Origin: Bdellovibrionia bacterium
GTDB taxonomy: Bacteria > Bdellovibrionota > Bdellovibrionia > Bdellovibrionales > JAGQZY01
Assembly: GCA_030427805.1 (NCBI GenBank)
Contig: JAUICP010000010.1
Coordinates: 1 to 43,848, forward strand
Reading direction: 5' to 3'
Length of the DNA stretch: 43,848 nt
Shown: positions 31,594 to 40,280 of the stretch, one piece after another
How positions within the stretch are numbered: the first letter of the stretch is position 1
Layout: every line of letters starts with the position of its first letter
Translations under genes and position numbers: made by a program
The notes under the pieces: model-generated
Told to the model about the DNA's origin: nothing
Databases searched by the model: none
Seen by the model: the letters and a program-made list of their open reading frames with translations, nothing else

Positions 31594-33225
31594 CTAGATT
31601 CTCCAGCCTTTGGCTTTTAAATAATCCCTCGTCTTACTATTGAGCCTTCTAACAACCACCAGGTTCAACTTTTTGGGTGTTGGTAGATTATTGAGAATAT
31701 GCGGAATCTTGTTAATAAGCTGAGTGAAACCACTTAATACCGTATTTTTGCAACTATCTGATATCGAACTAATGCTGACATTCTTTGATACCTTGGTTTG
31801 AAAACACTTAATGGTATTGAGTAGACTATCGTCAATTCGCAGAGTTAACCTCGAGCGAATTCCGCAGCGTGAGCGCCACCATTCATTGCGATTGAAGTGA
31901 ACGTGCTTTTGCGGATTATAAATAAGGTGGGAATAATTATAACACGCACGATTGACATAGATCGGGTCACGATAAAAGGGCTGAAAGCTCGCCTTTTTCA
32001 ACATTCGAGTACAAAGGAGATTGATCGATGCGGAATTAAGCCCTGTGGCTGCTTTTCTTAAAGAGTCATAGCAGTAACGACGAGCCGCCTGCAAAGAAAT
32101 CTCTACAGCACCTCTATTTTCAGCCTTTGAAGTTTCACGTAAGGCTAGTGCCACAATGTCACGAGTCACCGTTACTTGGGGCTGCTTAGCCAGGACGTTC
32201 ATAATATTCTTAAAAAGAACGCCACTTTGTATATTCGCGTTTGTCACCTGAACCTGTGCCCTCAGACTTGCCTGGATTTTCTTATTGAGTTGATTTTTAA
32301 CATCATTAACGAGACGGTTTTTAAATTTTCCGGCGATCCAGAAAATAATTTTCGTTAAAAGGTTCCCACCTTTAACTTGAAGCTTTGTGATTTTAAAGCC
32401 TTTAAGAGAAAAACGACTCACCTTTGGTGGCTCGATGATATACGAAGGCTTAATTGTATCCATGATTTTATTAATATCTAGTGTATTCGAGGCTTCGATC
32501 TCTTTAGCCTCTAGCTTTGCCGCTCCACAGAGGCTTGCTGAATCATATTTCGCGTATCCGGCACTGGCCTCAATTTTAAACCTCGCCTTGAGCGTAAAGA
32601 AAATTGCAACTCTCTTTTTTATGGTTCCCTCTAATGATGAAGTTTTGAGTTTGGCTTCTAATCCGGGCAACTCCGAACACACCTTAGTGTAAAGCGTCTT
32701 ACCGTAGGGCATGTGACGAATACTGAGGTTTTGATGAATGGGTTTTCTCTCATTCATCCACGCCTTTTTTCTATGATCTAAGCTCGAAAGGACGTAATTC
32801 TTATGGATAGGATCCACATCAACTGAGAAAACAAAATCTCGATTCAGGTAGACAGTGGCACCATGGTACTTAACCGATGAAGCATTGTTACCAAAAAATT
32901 GACCAATTCGCTTAATTCGGCCATCCATAAGACGAAACCCATTACCATGGCGAAGGGCCGCAAAGTTGGCACTACAGGGATAAGTCTTCCCCATAAAGCT
33001 ATAGCTACCAAACTTCTTTTGCCAAGCTGTTCTACAGCGCTTGTGAATCTGAGAATTCAGTTGCGCACTTCTAAACTGCATCAGCTTGTCGATTTGATGG
33101 CGCGATTTATCGCTAAGGGTCCCAAAGGATGTATTGTGATGAAAGTGATAATCCCTAGCTTGGACTGTGACACTTATAAAAACCCCGACAACAAGACATA
33201 GAAATACATTGAGATGACGAATCAT
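31594..33225 (-). CDS. Exported large basic protein of unknown function
   Basis: An exported protein of 543 residues with a signal peptide cleaved near V-Q-A-R. The ATG at 33225 has a GGAGG ribosome-binding site. The mature part is rich in Lys, Arg and His, with about a dozen Cys, so an extracytoplasmic, disulfide-bonded and highly positively charged protein is expected. The middle (about 270-340) has amphipathic stretches with K-F-K-N-R-L-V-N-D-V-K-N-Q-L-N-K-K that could bind anionic surfaces such as lipopolysaccharide or nucleic acid. It is the first gene of a two-gene operon with an acidic exported protein. No family or catalytic motif is recognised. Confidence 0.65.
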   Translation of the reverse strand: MIRHLNVFLCLVVGVFISVTVQARDYHFHHNTSFGTLSDKSRHQIDKLMQFRSAQLNSQIHKRCRTAWQKKFGSYSFMGKTYPCSANFAALRHGNGFRLMDGRIKRIGQFFGNNASSVKYHGATVYLNRDFVFSVDVDPIHKNYVLSSLDHRKKAWMNERKPIHQNLSIRHMPYGKTLYTKVCSELPGLEAKLKTSSLEGTIKKRVAIFFTLKARFKIEASAGYAKYDSASLCGAAKLEAKEIEASNTLDINKIMDTIKPSYIIEPPKVSRFSLKGFKITKLQVKGGNLLTKIIFWIAGKFKNRLVNDVKNQLNKKIQASLRAQVQVTNANIQSGVLFKNIMNVLAKQPQVTVTRDIVALALRETSKAENRGAVEISLQAARRYCYDSLRKAATGLNSASINLLCTRMLKKASFQPFYRDPIYVNRACYNYSHLIYNPQKHVHFNRNEWWRSRCGIRSRLTLRIDDSLLNTIKCFQTKVSKNVSISSISDSCKNTVLSGFTQLINKIPHILNNLPTPKKLNLVVVRRLNSKTRDYLKAKGWRI

Positions 33226-33548
33226 TCTTCCTCCCTAAACTATTCATAAATTTTCAATGTTTTCCAAACCCTGAAATAGAATGAGAAGGTTTTTATACTA
33301 AAGAAAAGATTCTACACTTAAGAAATTAGAAACATATCCCTTGAAAGACCTTCTATACCCCTTACTACTATGTTCATTTTGAAACAGGTTGCACTCAAAT
33401 CAAAGGAATTACCCAAGAGTGTATTAAATAGAGACAATCTGGGCTTCCGGTCATTTTTGTGAGAAAATGGGAGCCCAGCGACTTTGGCACTGATCTAAAA
33501 AGAAAGGCGAAACAACAAGTCCATGTTGAATCGCCAATATTCTTAATC
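33226..33548. other. Intergenic region, 323 bp, with large hairpin
   Basis: No convincing gene lies here. It contains the ribosome-binding site and presumed promoter of the basic-protein gene at its left end and the hairpin at 33439-33478. A rightward frame that starts at 33459 is antisense to the next gene for most of its length and has no ribosome-binding site. Confidence 0.6.
33439..33478 (-). terminator. Large hairpin downstream of 33549-34637, possible terminator
   Basis: CTGGGCTTCC pairs with GGGAGCCCAG (10 bp, one G-T pair), with a second five-base AT stem inside. On the minus strand it lies about 70 bases past the stop codon of 33549-34637 but is followed only by a mixed AT stretch, so terminator is a tentative call. 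Confidence 0.4.
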
Positions 33549-34637
33549 TTAAATATCGACTTTTCTCACAATAAAAGATTTATACTTACCACCACATCTC
33601 ACCTTCTCTCCATTATCGTCGGCGGTTACTTCCATGCGTGTCTTTATACCTCTAACATACCATTTTGTGGGATCATCCCAGTTAGGTCCATAAAACTCCT
33701 CCGCATCGGCCGCTCCATTGGCTTGTGCCAAAAAGCCAAGAATCCTTTTGAACTGGGGAAACGTCACATCGATTTTCATTTCACGCGAATTACTTTCCGC
33801 CGCAAATGCAGTGGCATCCATTCTGTTTATGGCAACAGTCGTAGATCCATTACGATGTTTGAGGTATTTAAAACCATCTTTTAGCGCCATAAAGTTGTAT
33901 TGCTTAGATATGGGACTAAAGTCATCGTTTGGAATCGTTCCCTCTTTAGGGTTATTTGAACCCGTGGATGCACTCCTTACCATTAAGTTAACAACTGGAT
34001 GATCGCATCCCTGACACTTTAGGGTCGTAGTAAAATTAAATCGACAGTGACCTTCATCTCCTAATACGGACGTTTTCATTTTTGTATCCACGATATTTAT
34101 TCTTAAATCTCTATTTCCACTCCAAGGATACATTGCTACCTCATCCATGTTTCGAGAAACGCCAACACCTTGAGATCCTATTGGGGTCTTTTGATAGATG
34201 AGACCCGATCGATTGGATGGTCGATAGTGCTGATGGTGAGAAGCTGCGTAAATTCCGACTCCTTCATTTTCACTCATCACTATAAAGCTTTCACCTTCAG
34301 CTGAATTTGTAGCGGGATAAAAAGTCCAACCGGGCGAACTTATACCAGTCGCTGATTTTATTTCATTTCCATTTGGTTTACTACAGTTCGTACAATCATA
34401 AGAAAGAGGTACGAAGTCGAGGTCACCCGTAGACTCCACCCCTCCATGAAAACTGATTTTTAAATTTGTATCACCTGTATCTCCGCTCCCCGGGTTAAGA
34501 AACATTGACCAGTCGTAAGGGCTATTTTCTAAAAAGCCTTTACCCATTTCGACTCTATTAGTTTCCTGTAAGACAGTGTCTCCATAGCTCGAATTCCAAA
34601 TTAGCGTACCTAAAACTAATACTATTAGACATTTCAT
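33549..34637 (-). CDS. Unrecognised secreted protein with CxxC pairs
   Basis: An exported protein of 362 residues with a signal peptide cleaved near S-Y-G-D and a GGAGG ribosome-binding site six bases before the ATG. Mature segments look like a beta-sandwich. Cys pairs C82-T-N-C85 and C208-Q-G-C211, with C198, suggest disulfides or a metal site. A His-rich S-H-H-Q-H-Y lies near residue 135. No known catalytic motif. It is the downstream member of a leftward pair with 34725-36020, with an 87-base gap, and the two may be co-transcribed. The family is not recognised. Confidence 0.65.
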   Translation of the reverse strand: MKCLIVLVLGTLIWNSSYGDTVLQETNRVEMGKGFLENSPYDWSMFLNPGSGDTGDTNLKISFHGGVESTGDLDFVPLSYDCTNCSKPNGNEIKSATGISSPGWTFYPATNSAEGESFIVMSENEGVGIYAASHHQHYRPSNRSGLIYQKTPIGSQGVGVSRNMDEVAMYPWSGNRDLRINIVDTKMKTSVLGDEGHCRFNFTTTLKCQGCDHPVVNLMVRSASTGSNNPKEGTIPNDDFSPISKQYNFMALKDGFKYLKHRNGSTTVAINRMDATAFAAESNSREMKIDVTFPQFKRILGFLAQANGAADAEEFYGPNWDDPTKWYVRGIKTRMEVTADDNGEKVRCGGKYKSFIVRKVDI

Positions 34638-34724
34638 TTCATTCCTCCAAACCCCATGACAAATAAGTTATCTACATGGAAAAATATTTTAATATCACTT
34701 TTTTATAATTTTTTTTGAGACGTT

Positions 34725-36020
34725 CTAAAATCCACAGTAATCATCAAAGCGCGCTTTGCCGTTTAGGGTAATTTTTCGCAGATCAAATATAAGATCCCCG
34801 TCCCCAGGAATTTGCGGCGATGAGTGATAATAGAGCTTTGCCAAATTCCCATCCTTTGAAATGACAGGCTCGGCGTCAACGCGGGCTCGTTTATCCGGGT
34901 GAGCCGGATTATATGGAAAGTCTCTCATACTCACACGACAGGTTTTTTGGCTCTTTGACTTGTAAATCCAAATCTCTCCAGGAAAGGAGTTTGCCACCGG
35001 AGAAACAATCCCCAGTCCCATATCAATAACCTGGTAAACCACGTAGAGATCGTTTTTCCACATAAAGGGTTCCATCGATTGGGCACCACCTGGTTTTTTT
35101 AGGTCGGTCTGACCAAACTTCAGATCCATCGTCTTTTTAAGAACGAATTTTTTTGATTTCGAGTTGTACTTGTATTCACCACCTTTTTCGGTGAGATCAA
35201 GACCAGCAAAGAGCTTAATTGTCGAACCATCCATGTACGGAAAAGCATCTATTTTGTGATGATCATCATTTGTGACATACTGATTGCTTGCGACCTTACC
35301 ACTTTTCATTTCAATCATTTTTACTTGCGAAGGGCAAACTGAGGATTTTGGTAAGTTACAACCGGGTTCATAGGCTCCATAGTAGAGCTTATGACTACCC
35401 TTAAGCCAGCGTGCGAAGTTCACAATAGGCCCAGGAGTTCGTCCATTGATGTAGGCTTCTTTATAGACAACATTGTGTACTGGATTTTTAATCGAAATGT
35501 CGACAAGAACCTGCTTAAAGACTTTGTTTCTCGTATCTCTGATTTGATAAGTAACAAAACGCTTTCCCGACGCCTTATTGAGACTGGGATAAGGGAACAC
35601 TCGCTTTAATTTTTCCACTGGTTTTTCGTTGTCGCCAAGGATTTGAATAACCGGTTTACCGCTCCCCTTGGGGCGAATAAAAACAAGGTTACCTTTGGTA
35701 TCGAGCATGACGGCGTAAACACCAAATTTATCCTGCCCCCATTGAGGCATTCCAAATTGCGGAACGGCACCAATCTCTTGCCCTTTTCCACTTGCCGGAA
35801 CGAGATCACCTTTGTCATTCACTTGCGAAAGGTAGGTCTTATACTTCGTCGCATTCTGAGACGAACTCGCCTCCATCATAATGGCGTACTTATTATCAGG
35901 AGAGAACTCAATATTGACGTAAGTCTCCGTGCGATCCCCTGCTAGTTTATCTTGAACTTGGGCCATTGCCCCGCGAACTGAAATGACTAAACCCATTAAT
36001 ATTACTAGAAATTTCCCCAT
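34725..36020 (-). CDS. Secreted beta-propeller-like protein, unknown function
   Basis: An exported protein of 431 residues with a strong AGGAGG ribosome-binding site and a signal peptide cleaved near A-M-A-Q. Repeated strand pairs with F-S-P-D-N-K-Y-A-I-M, K-G-N-L-V-F-I-R, K-L-Y-Y-G-A-Y, N-D-L-Y-V-V-Y and K-D-G-N-L-A-K-L-Y-Y are of the TolB/WD40-like type (S-P-D-x-x-x and D-G-x-x-x-L-Y-Y), so a beta-propeller is likely. Cys are found in two late clusters (G-C-N-L-P-K-S-S-V-C and near the C-terminus). No enzyme motif is seen. Divergent from the Mrr-like gene at 36149. Confidence 0.65.
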   Translation of the reverse strand: MGKFLVILMGLVISVRGAMAQVQDKLAGDRTETYVNIEFSPDNKYAIMMEASSSQNATKYKTYLSQVNDKGDLVPASGKGQEIGAVPQFGMPQWGQDKFGVYAVMLDTKGNLVFIRPKGSGKPVIQILGDNEKPVEKLKRVFPYPSLNKASGKRFVTYQIRDTRNKVFKQVLVDISIKNPVHNVVYKEAYINGRTPGPIVNFARWLKGSHKLYYGAYEPGCNLPKSSVCPSQVKMIEMKSGKVASNQYVTNDDHHKIDAFPYMDGSTIKLFAGLDLTEKGGEYKYNSKSKKFVLKKTMDLKFGQTDLKKPGGAQSMEPFMWKNDLYVVYQVIDMGLGIVSPVANSFPGEIWIYKSKSQKTCRVSMRDFPYNPAHPDKRARVDAEPVISKDGNLAKLYYHSSPQIPGDGDLIFDLRKITLNGKARFDDYCGF

Positions 36021-36148
36021 ACTGTCCTCCTACCTTCCTTACCCATGTATGAATGAAACAATGGAGAACAAGAAAAGTTTCGAAAAAAACCATAATCAAC
36101 TAGACTTAGCGCCATTTTGCACACCTGTGTTAGGACCGATAATTAAGT

Positions 36149-36862
36149 ATGACTTTATTTGATTTAACACTAATTCCCCAGTGGACATTAAGTTTGATGA
36201 TCACCTCATCACTTGGGATTTTTGTGACGAGTTCAATCTTACTCGTCCGAAGGTATGACCTTTTAAGTCGATTTAAGTCACGCCCCGAAGAGGTTGGCTC
36301 CGTTCAAAAAGAAAAACTCACAGCCGAAGAGCTTGATCAAATGTATGAACGATATATTGGATTCTTAAATGAGAGTCGAGGCCATGAGGTGATTTATTCT
36401 CGCCTGCTTGAAAAGGACAATGAATCGGGCTTTGATTTACTTGTTCGAACCAAGGGTGAAGTTCTTGTCATTCGGGCCAAATACTCTAAGGATGATAAGG
36501 TGATTCAAGGCGATGAAATATTTCAATTACAAGGGGCCATGACTCACTATCGCCTCACTCACAAAAGCGAAAACCATGTCGTTAGACCCGTCTTTTATAC
36601 ATCGGCAAAGTTTAGCCAATCCGCCCAAGACATAGCGAAAAAACTCGGAGTAGAACTGACCAATTTGGAAATCAATACCAACTATCCAATGGTTAAATGC
36701 TGCGCCTTTCAATCAGGACAAAAACTGTACTTTCTCCCCTCTGACAATGAGTATGACGAAATAACTATGTCCCTACACGATGAGAGTTGTTTTGTTCAAA
36801 CCGTCGAAGACGCCAAGAAGAAGGGCTTTCATCGACAAAATCTTTTAGATCTTATCGCTTAA
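36149..36862 (+). CDS. Membrane-anchored Mrr-like PD-(D/E)xK fold protein with altered active site
   Basis: A protein of 237 residues with one N-terminal membrane helix (about 11-33) and a cytoplasmic domain resembling the Mrr-type restriction-endonuclease family: Y-E-R-Y-I-G-F-L-N-E-S-R-G-H-E-V-I-Y, then G-F-D96-L-L-V, then V-L-V-I-R109-A-K111-Y-S. The family normally has Q-x-K or E-x-K at the last position; here it is R-A-K, so nuclease activity may be lost or changed. The C-terminal Y-P-M-V-K-C-C, then Q-K-L-Y-F-L-P and N-E-Y-D, matches the Y-P-x-I-K-C and Y-H-L-P-x-D-x-x-Y-D tail seen in membrane-bound members of this group. There is no methylase or specificity gene nearby, so it is not a standard restriction system. 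Confidence 0.7.
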   Translation: MTLFDLTLIPQWTLSLMITSSLGIFVTSSILLVRRYDLLSRFKSRPEEVGSVQKEKLTAEELDQMYERYIGFLNESRGHEVIYSRLLEKDNESGFDLLVRTKGEVLVIRAKYSKDDKVIQGDEIFQLQGAMTHYRLTHKSENHVVRPVFYTSAKFSQSAQDIAKKLGVELTNLEINTNYPMVKCCAFQSGQKLYFLPSDNEYDEITMSLHDESCFVQTVEDAKKKGFHRQNLLDLIA

Positions 36863-36940
36863 ATTTACTAGGACTGACTAATCCGTCGCGTCTACCTTGG
36901 CCAGTGACACGGTATAGTTCTACAACTAGACTGCAAAACT

Positions 36941-37606
36941 ATGAAACGAGATGAACTCCTTAATTACCTCGCAAATCGAATTCACCAGATTCAAACCCAT
37001 GGACCAACCCTTGTTGGAATTGACGGAATCGATGGTGCTGGAAAAACCACAATGGCTAATGAGCTCGTTCCCTATATAGAGAAACTGGGGAGAAAAGTCG
37101 CCCGAGCATCGATTGATGGCTTTCATAACCCAAGAGAGATCAGAATTACTCAAGGTAACTTATCACCAAAAGGTTATTTTGAAGATTCCTTTGATTACGA
37201 ATGGCTTAACGGGAACTTCTTAGAGCCAATAAAAAAAGTGAGTGTACCCACAGAACTCAAGTCCGCTAAATTTGATTTTAGAACCGACAGCACCGTCGAA
37301 AATAAAGCGATTCATGTCGATATAGATACCATTGTTCTTTTTGAGGGTGTTTTTTTATACAGACCTGAGCTTAACTCCCATTGGGATTTTAGAATTTTTG
37401 TCGATATTGATTTTGACACCTCCCTTGCAAGGGGGATTAAAAGGGATGCCGAAATTCTCGGTGGCGAGGATGCCACCCGTGAAAAGTACCTAAAGCGCTA
37501 TATCCCGGGGCAAAAGCTCTACTTTGAAAAATGCCAACCCAAAGAAAAAGCCGATATCGTCATAAAAAACGTAGACCCGGCAAACCCGTTGATCCATCGA
37601 CAGTGA
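36941..37606 (+). CDS. Uridine-kinase-family P-loop kinase
   Basis: A cytoplasmic ATP-dependent kinase of 221 residues in the uridine kinase/phosphoribulokinase family. The Walker A motif is G29-I-D-G-A-G-K35-T36. A-S-I-D-G-F-H (about 56-62) corresponds to the D-x-F-H catalytic region of the family, and I-V-L-F-E-G-V-F-L (about 130-138) to the Walker B strand. R-D-A-E and K-Y-L-K-R-Y-I-P-G-Q match the lid and C-terminal segments. The probable reaction is phosphorylation of uridine/cytidine or a related sugar; the exact substrate is not determined by these motifs. It lies 78 bases after the Mrr-like gene in the same orientation. The ribosome-binding site before the ATG is weak. Confidence 0.8.
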   Translation: MKRDELLNYLANRIHQIQTHGPTLVGIDGIDGAGKTTMANELVPYIEKLGRKVARASIDGFHNPREIRITQGNLSPKGYFEDSFDYEWLNGNFLEPIKKVSVPTELKSAKFDFRTDSTVENKAIHVDIDTIVLFEGVFLYRPELNSHWDFRIFVDIDFDTSLARGIKRDAEILGGEDATREKYLKRYIPGQKLYFEKCQPKEKADIVIKNVDPANPLIHRQ

Positions 37607-37642
37607 GTAAACCCCATCTAAGTTAGTTATTATTTTACTTTA

Positions 37643-37677
37643 GACGCAGTCGCGCTACCATTTGGTTCCCGGCACTA
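37643..37677 (-). repeat. Dispersed element copy R5
   Basis: GACGC, CGCGCTACC, TTTGG and a decayed palindrome (TTCCCGGCAC) are in the same order and orientation as the other copies. It directly follows the stop codon of the POT transporter gene. Confidence 0.75.
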
Positions 37678-39120
37678 GATAGAGCGGGCCTTAGCGAGCA
37701 TTTTACGAATTATATAGGATGCGAGCATGGCGACAACGACCATGACGACGGCCCAAAAAGTGAGAAGGGCAAAGTAATTTCCATAAACTGTTTTTACCAC
37801 TTCTTGGGTAATTTCTTGGCCCTTTTCGACGGAGATCGCCGTCGAAATTACGGCACCGATGATTCCACTGAGAGCCATCGCTACCGAAAAAAGACTCACC
37901 GAAAAGGCTTCGATGTGTTTCGGTGTAACCGACAATATAAAGGCTACTACAAGTGAACCTACCACAACTTCAGCGAAAGCCTGAAAGAAGTGGATCACTA
38001 AAAAGACTTCTGGGATGATAATTACGTTCTCACCAATATTCATAGTAGCCAAAGTAAGAATGGCGAAAGCAATGGCCGTTAAAACAAAGGCAATGGAGAC
38101 TTTTGTTGCAGTGGTTAAATGAATGTTGCGATTTTCTAGTGCCGAAAAAACTCCTGCGATGACGGGACCAGCCACCATACACCAGAGCGGATTCATGGCC
38201 ATCGCCGCCTCGGGGGCAATTGGAATAAAACCAAAGAGATCTCCGCGCATGGTATTAATCGAAACGATATTCATAGAAGTCATCATCTGACCGTAATAAA
38301 TAAAAAAGGCAGTGGTCAAAACAAACATGATAAGAATCGTACCCATCTTAAGAGTGTCAGCCTTTTCTGCTTTTATCATAAGGCTAATAAAATAGATGAT
38401 CGCTCCGGCACCAATGGCGTAAACGATATTCTTTCCCATCTCCATATTTGAAAACATAAAAAAGACAAGGCCAATCATGGCGATCGATGTCGCGCTAAAG
38501 GCTATCCAATTTTTCATACTGACAGGCTCTTGATCAATTTCAGCACCGATTTCCACAAAGGATTTTCGCAACATAAACAAAATAGCTACGGCAAGGGCCG
38601 CAATAGAACATGAAAGAAGAAAGCCTCCATTAAAACCAATGACCGCAACTAACAACGGAAAGAAATACTGGCCCAGCAGTGCTCCCACATTATTCACCGA
38701 ATAGTTAACGGGAAAGCCTTTTTCAAAATCCTCTTTACCAGAAAAAGTTCTTTTAAAGATCGTCGGATAACTGGGCGACATCAATCCCCGGGCGTAGCTC
38801 GCGAGTGCAATTCCCGCTAAGGTCAGGGGCACATTGATCGCACTGGCACCAATGGCTAAAAGTGCAAAACCCACAGTGAATGATGTGAAGGCCAGTCTCA
38901 GTGAGCGATAGGCTCCTAAAAACTTATCGGCAATAAAACCACCGGCAATGGCAAAAAGAGGTCCAATAGAAGAAAAGGCACCGACAATCAACATCGTATC
39001 GGCTTCGCTATATTTGAGGTCTTCGAGGAAAAAGCGAGTGAGTATGGCCATGACCCCATAAAAGGAAAGACCAAAAGACATCTGGCAGACCATCATCGAT
39101 TTATTCAGCTTATTCCACAT
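37675..39120 (-). CDS. POT/PTR2-family proton-dependent peptide transporter
   Basis: An inner-membrane transporter of 481 residues with about 12-14 hydrophobic segments, in the major facilitator superfamily. The start is the ATG at 39120 with AGGAG eight bases upstream; the TTG two codons earlier is too close to the ribosome-binding site. POT features: the first helix contains F-G-L-S-F-Y-G-V, then G-G-F-I-A-D-K-F-L-G-A-Y-R (matching the family motif G-G-x-x-A-D-x-x-L-G), and Y-S-V-N-N-V-G-A-L-L-G-Q (matching F-Y-x-x-I-N-x-G). The canonical E-x-x-E-R-F/Y on helix 1 is replaced by Q-M-S-F-G-L-S, so proton coupling may differ from DtpA-type transporters. Peptide uptake would fit a cell that also exports peptidases. 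A dispersed-repeat copy lies at its 3' end. Confidence 0.8.
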   Translation of the reverse strand: MWNKLNKSMMVCQMSFGLSFYGVMAILTRFFLEDLKYSEADTMLIVGAFSSIGPLFAIAGGFIADKFLGAYRSLRLAFTSFTVGFALLAIGASAINVPLTLAGIALASYARGLMSPSYPTIFKRTFSGKEDFEKGFPVNYSVNNVGALLGQYFFPLLVAVIGFNGGFLLSCSIAALAVAILFMLRKSFVEIGAEIDQEPVSMKNWIAFSATSIAMIGLVFFMFSNMEMGKNIVYAIGAGAIIYFISLMIKAEKADTLKMGTILIMFVLTTAFFIYYGQMMTSMNIVSINTMRGDLFGFIPIAPEAAMAMNPLWCMVAGPVIAGVFSALENRNIHLTTATKVSIAFVLTAIAFAILTLATMNIGENVIIIPEVFLVIHFFQAFAEVVVGSLVVAFILSVTPKHIEAFSVSLFSVAMALSGIIGAVISTAISVEKGQEITQEVVKTVYGNYFALLTFWAVVMVVVAMLASYIIRKMLAKARSI

Positions 39121-39281
39121 GCTCAATACTCCTGTTCAACAACCCGCACTAAAACTCATACGCCAATTTAAGGAAAGGTTCTGAGACTTCCAGAAAGTAC
39201 TTGGTACCTGAGAATTTGGGTTCAGGCTAGCGAGAAAACATCATTTTTCGGGTTCGTGGAGTATTTACAATTGAATTTAAG

Positions 39282-40160
39282 CTACTTACAACCAATTGAG
39301 TTCAAGGTCGAGATGTACATCTTTTTCTTCTGCTGATCATCCATAGATTGGAAGGACCCCGTGATCGACGCTACCGTTCGCTCGGCAATTCCGTCTTCCA
39401 TATTATATTTGGCTTTGTAGCACTCTTTCATTTCTTTGGAGAGTTGGGCAAGATCAAGGCTATTAAAATCACCCGCTGGTTTATAGTTTGATTTTTTATA
39501 GGGCGCCATGCGCGCAGTGAGGGCCGGTAATGTTTGGCAAGATGCTTGATGCCGCCCCTTACATGCTTCAGTGTAATTCGCCCTAGCTTTTGCTTCGTCA
39601 TGGAGTATAACTTCTTCATATAGAGCCATAAAATAGTGGCTTGTAGTTTTGAAAAGGCTTGAAGAAACTGTTTGCTTAAACTGCTCATAACCCAAGGTGT
39701 AATTTTCTTTGTCATTGGTAGGAGCAGCCTTTTTAAAATAGGCAAGACCAAGATTATAACGACCTTTTAGCTTATCTTTTTTGCTTTTCGCTTTTTCGAC
39801 CGCTAACTTCGCAAGCTCTATTGCCCTATCGTAATTTTCCAAGCCCATATAGGCAGCCGAGGCATTGAGATAACCCATATAGTAGTCAGGACCTTGTTTG
39901 ATTGCTTGGTTAAAATACTTTAAGGATTCCTTAGGCTTTTCAAGGTGGTGAAGTGTTTTCTTTCCTGCAACCATCAGAGCATTGTAAGGAGCCGGCTTAC
40001 AAGAATTAACGACCTTCACAGCCAAATCTAGTGCCTCATCTTTTTTTCCCTGAGATGAAAGCTGATCAGCTTGTGCGCTCTGTTTATTACACTCCGACCT
40101 ATCCATCGCAAGTGAACTCATCGAAAAAAATAGCACTATAGAAATATAACCTAGCCACAT
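39282..40160 (-). CDS. Exported TPR-repeat protein
   Basis: An exported protein of 292 residues (signal peptide cleaved near S-S-L-A-M) with a GGAGAG ribosome-binding site. At least four TPR-like units are visible between residues 25 and 200: G-K-K-D-E-A-L-D-L-A, K-P-K-E-S-L-K-Y-F-N-Q-A-I, Y-M-G-Y-L-N-A-S-A-A-Y-M-G-L-E-N-Y-D-R-A-I-E and Y-N-L-G-L-A-Y-F-K-K-A. Five or more Cys (C24, C54 and four near the end) suggest a periplasmic disulfide-bonded scaffold. The C-terminal quarter is not TPR and is not recognised. It lies between the transporter and the desuccinylase-like gene with 120-160 base gaps. TPR scaffolds usually bind a partner; none is identified. Confidence 0.7.
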   Translation of the reverse strand: MWLGYISIVLFFSMSSLAMDRSECNKQSAQADQLSSQGKKDEALDLAVKVVNSCKPAPYNALMVAGKKTLHHLEKPKESLKYFNQAIKQGPDYYMGYLNASAAYMGLENYDRAIELAKLAVEKAKSKKDKLKGRYNLGLAYFKKAAPTNDKENYTLGYEQFKQTVSSSLFKTTSHYFMALYEEVILHDEAKARANYTEACKGRHQASCQTLPALTARMAPYKKSNYKPAGDFNSLDLAQLSKEMKECYKAKYNMEDGIAERTVASITGSFQSMDDQQKKKMYISTLNSIGCK

Positions 40161-40246
40161 AAAACTCTCCTGATATGAGAGCTATGATATCTCACCCATG
40201 AGTACTTTGAAATTTAGCAAAATTATTCTAGGCTAAGGCCCACAAT

Positions 40247-40280
40247 GACGCGAGCACGCTACCTTTTGGTGCCTGGCACC
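40247..40280 (-). repeat. Dispersed element copy R6 (complete)
   Basis: The full consensus order GACGC, CACGCTACC, TTTTGGTGCCTGGCACC ends one base before the TGA stop (minus strand) of 40281-41252. It is the cleanest copy and defines the element. Confidence 0.85.

Noticed and set aside
33295-33325. Fourth possible copy of the 48-bp motif (GTGTAG preceded by ATTTCTTAA on the minus strand)
   Set aside because: The ATTCT word needs an insertion, the purine run is interrupted and no TTTTGTA lies 26 bases upstream.
33459-33884. A 141-codon rightward open frame
   Set aside because: Mostly antisense to the secreted protein 33549-34637, without a ribosome-binding site or family features; treated as a shadow frame.
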